Positions 58,632 to 64,000 of a stretch of DNA of 64,000 bases are shown piece by piece. The notes below the pieces were generated by a model. It had not been told where the DNA came from. It did no database searches and saw only the letters and a list, made by a program, of their open reading frames with translations. The stretch comes from Trichoplax sp. H2. Taxonomy: Eukaryota > Placozoa > Uniplacotomia > Trichoplacea. How positions within the stretch are numbered: position 1 is the first letter of the stretch; every line of letters starts with the position of its first letter. The stretch is taken from NCBI GenBank assembly GCA_003344405.1, contig NOWV01000027.1, positions 372,001-436,000 on the forward strand, given 5' to 3'. Made by a program: the position numbers and the translations under genes.

Positions 58632-61600
58632 TTAATACTTCGAATAAATTCTAACTGGAAGTTTACTTTTTTCATGTTGCTTCAAATTTCCATATTCAGC
58701 TGCAAAATAAGAAGCGATACATAATCTTTAGTCTGAAGATCTTAATGATTAATTAATTAATTAATCAATCAATTATAAATTAGCGGTCATGTAACATAAA
58801 GGAAAAATACCTAATTTATTGAATATCATAATTAAAGAATGCTTCTTTAACTTGTTAATACTAATTACTTCTTTGTCATTCCTAAATAGAAAAGGCAGTT
58901 AAGTTAAAGAAATATCTCAGTTTAGCATTCGTATATATACGCGTATATATACACTTCATTCAATACTTAGTTGACTAAAGCATAGACAACAATTTTAATA
59001 GCATTTATTATAATCAGGAACCATTACCTTAGAGATTTTTTAATGACATCACAATCATGAAGTGCTTTAAAAGCGTTGCTGTATAACGATAAAGATAGTA
59101 CTTCGTAATACTTCGAAAGTCCTTAAAATGGAAATATAATAAAATAAAAGTAAACATACTGCACAATGTAAATGGAGTAGCTTCAATCAATTTCTTTAGC
59201 AGAGACTTTTCAGGTTTACAAACCTCCATTTATATAGTCTATAGCTAACTGTTGCGCTCCTTGGCACGATGCTTTAAGGGAAAACTCCAAATGACCGTCA
59301 AGATTCGTTAGAACGTATTGACAAGTAATCTTAGAGACGAAAACAAAATTAGTAAAATGATATTTTAATGTTTCGACAAAAATCTTTGGGAACACAAGTA
59401 CAAAAGTAGAAGGAAATATATTATACATTACCCAATAGGCCACGATAAATGGACGTATTAATTCACATAAGAATTCGACAAGTCTGTGACCTTCTGATGT
59501 AATATGAATCGATGACGAGCTAACATTCAGAGATACGTTACTTTCACGGAGTAACCGTATAGCTCTGTGAAATGCTTCCTATTCATTTAATATAGTAGTT
59601 TTATCACTAGAATGTAACAAATTTAATGATAATACACATCTTACAACTAGTAACTCACCTCATATTTGTCATCGCATGTTATGACAAATTCGTCATTAAA
59701 TAATTTATTTAATAATTGAAAATTTTCCAATGCCACATCTGTAAAATGTTATACATAACTACGTCAGATTGACAACTTGTGTTGGTAAGCTTTAATGTGA
59801 TTGCTATTCATTCAGTGATGATATTGTCAATGCTAATTTGTAAGAATCAGAATATTTCAATAAAGCATACCGATATTAACTGGTAACTCTCCAGCTTTAC
59901 TTTCATTCCAAAGAACTACAGCTAATAATCCTTGTAGCGCAAATAAATGTAAAATTTTGTTGCGATGTCTTGCTAATACTACATGATCAGCAGCAGTAGC
60001 GAAGACTGCGTCATAGATTAATAATGGACGTTCGGAACCCTTTAATGCCTTGTTAGAATTATTATATTCACTTTTAACTACAATAAGTCCATCAGATGTC
60101 AATCGTAAAACCTCGTGCATTAGACCTAAAGCCCTTTTGACATTGCATGAATCGTCTTTTTCACCTAAATATATTGTTTCGATATAGAATCACAAAATCA
60201 ATTAGTAAACTTGAAAACTGAAATTATTTCATATAAATGAAATTTTGTAGAATATTTTATATCAAACTATGCAATGCCAACAGTATAGCTTTACCGCCTA
60301 AAATTGCAATATCCCCTCTTATCCTAGCAATTTCAGTTCTAAGCCACTGCACTTCGGCAACGGCATCATCTAGAAATTGATAAAGTTGTCACGGCCATGT
60401 TTGTTATTTTGGAGTAATTTCATGGTAGTATAATAATACTGTAACTTGCTACGGAAGATCGAAATATTACGGAATATCCCGATCGCGATAAAGGCTTTAC
60501 TGTACTTTCATATTTTAGTTCTTCACGCATTTTATTACGAATAAATCGAAATTACTTATTTAGATAGCGTACCGAATTGAAGACCACCATCATGCTGTAG
60601 GATGATTGTCGATAATAACGCACAACCAGTTAAAAGCAGGTTTTCTCGCTGACGATCAATCAAGTGATAAGACAATTGCTTAACACAATGACTCTCCGGG
60701 TCGGCATCGTTACCATAATGCCTACAAAAATCAAAAGTTATAAATGCTTGAATTATTACATTTATGACAGCAAATTTGCTAAGATAATAATTTGATGTTA
60801 CCTTGGGTGCAATGTATGGATAGATCTATCAATTTCGAATTGTTGGCAATAGTCTCTCATTGAGATAACATGTCCAAAATGAACATGTATTTTACCAAAA
60901 TTTTCCGATAATATCGTTCTTGCTTTTAACAATCCCTAATATCAACAATTGATGGATAAATATTTAAAACTTAACTGCATGCAATTAATAAATCATAATA
61001 TTGACATTTATTAGTAGTAATAGGTTATCTATTGACTATTTCCTTATCCTAAGCAATAACAATAAAAATTGCGGCACCGATGTTGATTCCGGTGGTTTGG
61101 CAGCGCCCAACAATTCCCTAACCATCAAACTATCGTCGACTACCTTTTCGTAGGTTATACTTATTGGGCAAATTTTGATGTCTGGTACTTTACATTCAAA
61201 ATATGATCTTGCCGCCTCTTTTAGTAACCCTATCGGTTCAGTTATACAAATAAATAATGCATAAATATCTAAACAAATGTTACCCTATATGAAAAAACAT
61301 GCAAAAGATAAATTGATTAAAATAGATCAACCTCTTTTTGGCGGTAGTGATTTCCCAGTTCTACTTCGGGTCCCTTCTACAAAAATTTCCACCGGAAGAT
61401 CGCCGTAACAAAGAATTGTGGTAAGGTATTCATTGAATATCGTCCAATATAATCGATCTTTTCCCAGAAAGCTTCGGCGCATAAAAAAGGCTCCACATCT
61501 TCGCAATATTATAGAAACACCAGCCATCCGGGAGAAATCTATCAAAAAAATAAGATAACGATATGATATGATATGAACGCTAGTGCTTAGCCGCCAATAA

Positions 61601-64000
61601 CTTCTTATGCTGTACAGGTAATGATCTTGCTTTAATACTATTTGGTGTATTACCTTGGCCAGCAACAATAGCTGGTATAGGAACGCCGCAAGCGCGTAGA
61701 ACGTATGAAACTAATATGAAGTCGGCATAACTCCGGTGTACAGGCGCTAAAATAACAGGTGAATCCTGCATGACTGCTTTCAACTAAATTATAAAAGTGT
61801 TGGTAAATTGATAAGAAAAATGTCAATGAACACATTTGATATGAAAACATTTTGGGTATGCGGTAGTAACTTGGCGGTATTACAACAATTCATAGAGTTG
61901 AATGCACTCTAAGATTAATTTTATAGCTGTCTTATATATCATAAATCCTTCTTTAATATCTTTGCTAGCACGAGACAATTTAGCTCTACGAGTATTGTCT
62001 ACTTCAAATACAGTATTGGTTACTTCTTCTACGATGGCTATAAAGAATTTTATTTTTATTAAAATGTAAACGATTATCACATTGATATAAAGACATGGAA
62101 GTGCTTTAATTTTAATAATGTAGGCCGTTGATATTGAAACTTGATATAATTATTTACTCTATTTATTTTTCAGTATACACACTGCTTATTTCTAAATTTT
62201 ACGTATACATATACTGTATATTGCTGATAATATTCTGACATAATGGCACTGATACCTAAAACTGGTTATTAAGACTTGTTATAGTTAACTATTAGCAAGT
62301 ACAAATAATATTTGCCTCTGCGTAACTGCTATGCTACTAATAATTACCTCATTAATACCAGACTTGTTGACCGATATTTCTTCAACGATTCGACATATAA
62401 CCTTTGTCATAAAGACAAGCATAACTCTAGTAGATAATTCTCCTTGCCTATGCTCAATTTCCTGAATATAACTATTCACCGTAGCTTTGACGTCATCAAG
62501 TGATTGGCCAGTTTCTTGTACAATCTAATTAAAGCAAGATGGGATGAAATTAGGCTTGGATAATCAACACCAGATTCTTAGCAGACAACTAATGATGCAT
62601 CCAGAATAATCATGTTGCTATATTATACATCTGTATGATTGTATTGAAGGCCCGATATCATACAGAATGACTGAGCTCATTCCAAAAGTATTACATAATC
62701 AAGAATTAGCTATTATCATTATTGACAATCAAGGTTAAAAATATCAACATTAGGATTTATCTATGTTTGTCTAATGCTTGTTATTAGTGCCTTATTGTTG
62801 ATATCTCCTGATTACGTGTGAGCCATCCTGTAGTGATCTACTGTACAGTATAATGAAGATAGGACTTGAGCTACTTCTATCGCTGTGTACGGAATGGCTA
62901 TCTCGTACTTTTTTTTAAGCTTATGTAGTGCAATGCAGTTACTCGGATACCACAATCTATTTGACACTGTGACCGTAGCAGGTAGTGACTGTCCTGTCCA
63001 AGGTATACCGTCACATCGTGTTTGATTCAGAAAACTACTCGTCCATTGCTGGCAAAACCAATTACAGTACTATTGTATATGATTGAAAGAACGATAGGAT
63101 TATCCAGTTAGAACGTAAAATAGCATACAGTAAAGTAAATTCAATAGTGATAACAATTTTAAAAGTTTGTGTCTTTGTACACTTTAGTGAAAATTCCAAT
63201 ATTCCAACAGGGTAATCACCAATGAACTGATCAGTAATTGATTAGCATAACTACGTACAGTACTGTCAGTATAACTTATACCATGCTGAGCGAACGATCT
63301 GCTTGCTATACTATTGACTCTGATAACTTGATTAAATAAATGTCCCCCATTCCTATGTAATGTAATGTTATGTTATATAATATGTCTACGGTATGCCATA
63401 ACTGATTTAACTCACTCGAACGTGTGCACCGTACATACTATCGATAAGCATGAAGAAATTAGTGCTCATCCTTTCTCCAAAAGTCGCTTTTAGCACGGTG
63501 TAGACAGAATCGTCCAATTCTTTTCCGAGTTCATTACTGATTTGCCACTGTATAATTTTATAATTACCAATATGCCATTGCAAATTTAGGTATTTTACTC
63601 ATTCTTTTCCATACCTATGATACAGTATTACTGTCCATTTGCAGAAAATGTCATCATTGTAAAAAGGCACAGCAGTATGGAAATAGCACAGTGTGACATT
63701 GGTCGATCTACTACATAGGCTGAAGATTGGAGAACTAAGGCAGAGTACATACTGGGGAGTGATGATTAAGCAAGAAAGTGATGTATTACCAATATCAAAT
63801 CCAAATTACCAACTAATTCAATATTTGGTAACCGATGTATTGACCAATGAATGCAAACTTACACTGTCCATCACAGCTAAAATTTTCCTTGATGATAGGA
63901 TATGATTTCTAATATCTTGTGGGGAAAATAGTTTGGCATGTTCGTAATGAAGATTAGTCGTTTTCGATTTCTTCGGGATGAATGGATTGAACGCATTCAA
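58632..64000 (-). CDS. GNPAT: GNPAT, dihydroxyacetone-phosphate acyltransferase (N-terminus beyond window)
   Basis: Fifteen minus-strand exons join in phase: 63863->64000, 62348-62524, 61654-61783, 61332-61538, 61078-61229, 60802-60935, 60573-60721, 60295-60369, 59871-60164, 59659-59738, 59432-59578, 59224-59329, 59028-59121, 58811-58881 and 58632-58699; 673 residues are present (human 680). The enzyme acylates dihydroxyacetone phosphate in peroxisomes, the first step of ether-lipid (plasmalogen) synthesis. Acyltransferase blocks are intact: [10 protein letters not shown] (catalytic HxxxxD), [26 protein letters not shown] and [10 protein letters not shown], followed by [20 protein letters not shown]. 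The C-terminal domain also follows the family, including [15 protein letters not shown] across an intron. The C-terminus reads RIYSKY rather than an AKL/SKL-like peroxisomal signal. The gene is cut by the window edge. Confidence 0.96.
62525..63862 (-). other. GNPAT intron with GTACAGTAC words
   Basis: 1.34 kb between two phase-0 GNPAT exons. It contains several GTACAGTA-type words (near 62842, 63065 and 63255) and no supported exon. Confidence 0.65.

Overview
The window is nuclear DNA of an animal. It is AT-rich, and its genes are split into many small exons (22 to about 1100 bases) by mostly short introns with GT..AG ends. I rebuilt seven recognisable genes and one unrecognised gene by joining exons whose reading phases agree. 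All recognisable genes are metazoan housekeeping or regulatory families (CCDC85, cyclin K, UBR7, MBIP, inositol-trisphosphate 3-kinase, SIRT2, GNPAT). The compact gene structure, AT-richness and high similarity to vertebrate proteins suggest an early-branching invertebrate, possibly a placozoan; this species guess is inference. There is no prokaryotic, viral or organellar content.

Layout: 1-6850 holds no gene I can support, only AT-rich DNA with a degenerate repeat near 5.3-6.3 kb. 6851-11248 (+) is a CCDC85-family coiled-coil gene. 14182-17324 (-) is cyclin K, and head-to-head with it across 633 bases lies UBR7, 17958-22171 (+). UBR7 converges on MBIP, 22896-25854 (-). 25.9-28.4 kb is a satellite-like block of GTACAGTAC-type words with two assembly gaps. 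29430-42451 (+) is an inositol-trisphosphate 3-kinase with a 10-kb first intron. 45314-49470 (-) is SIRT2, with a possible extra exon or nested ORF. 49.7-51.2 kb is a duplicated segment around a third gap. 53939-58146 (+) is an unrecognised acidic, coiled-coil protein. 58632 to beyond 64000 (-) is GNPAT, the peroxisomal ether-lipid acyltransferase, missing only its N-terminus.

The genes do not form one pathway. Several act in nuclear or chromatin regulation (cyclin K, UBR7, MBIP, SIRT2); ITPK and GNPAT are metabolic or signalling enzymes. The most unusual content is not a gene. It is a palindromic word family built on TGTAC/GTACA that is scattered from about 12 kb to 63 kb, reaches satellite density near 26-28 kb, and differs between near-identical sequence copies by 10 or 15 bases, or as part of a 123-base insertion. 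This looks like an actively changing repeat system.

Three 20-N gaps (27852, 28228, 50356) are flanked by near-identical copies of the same sequence. These are probably two alleles placed in tandem by the assembler, or real tandem duplications.
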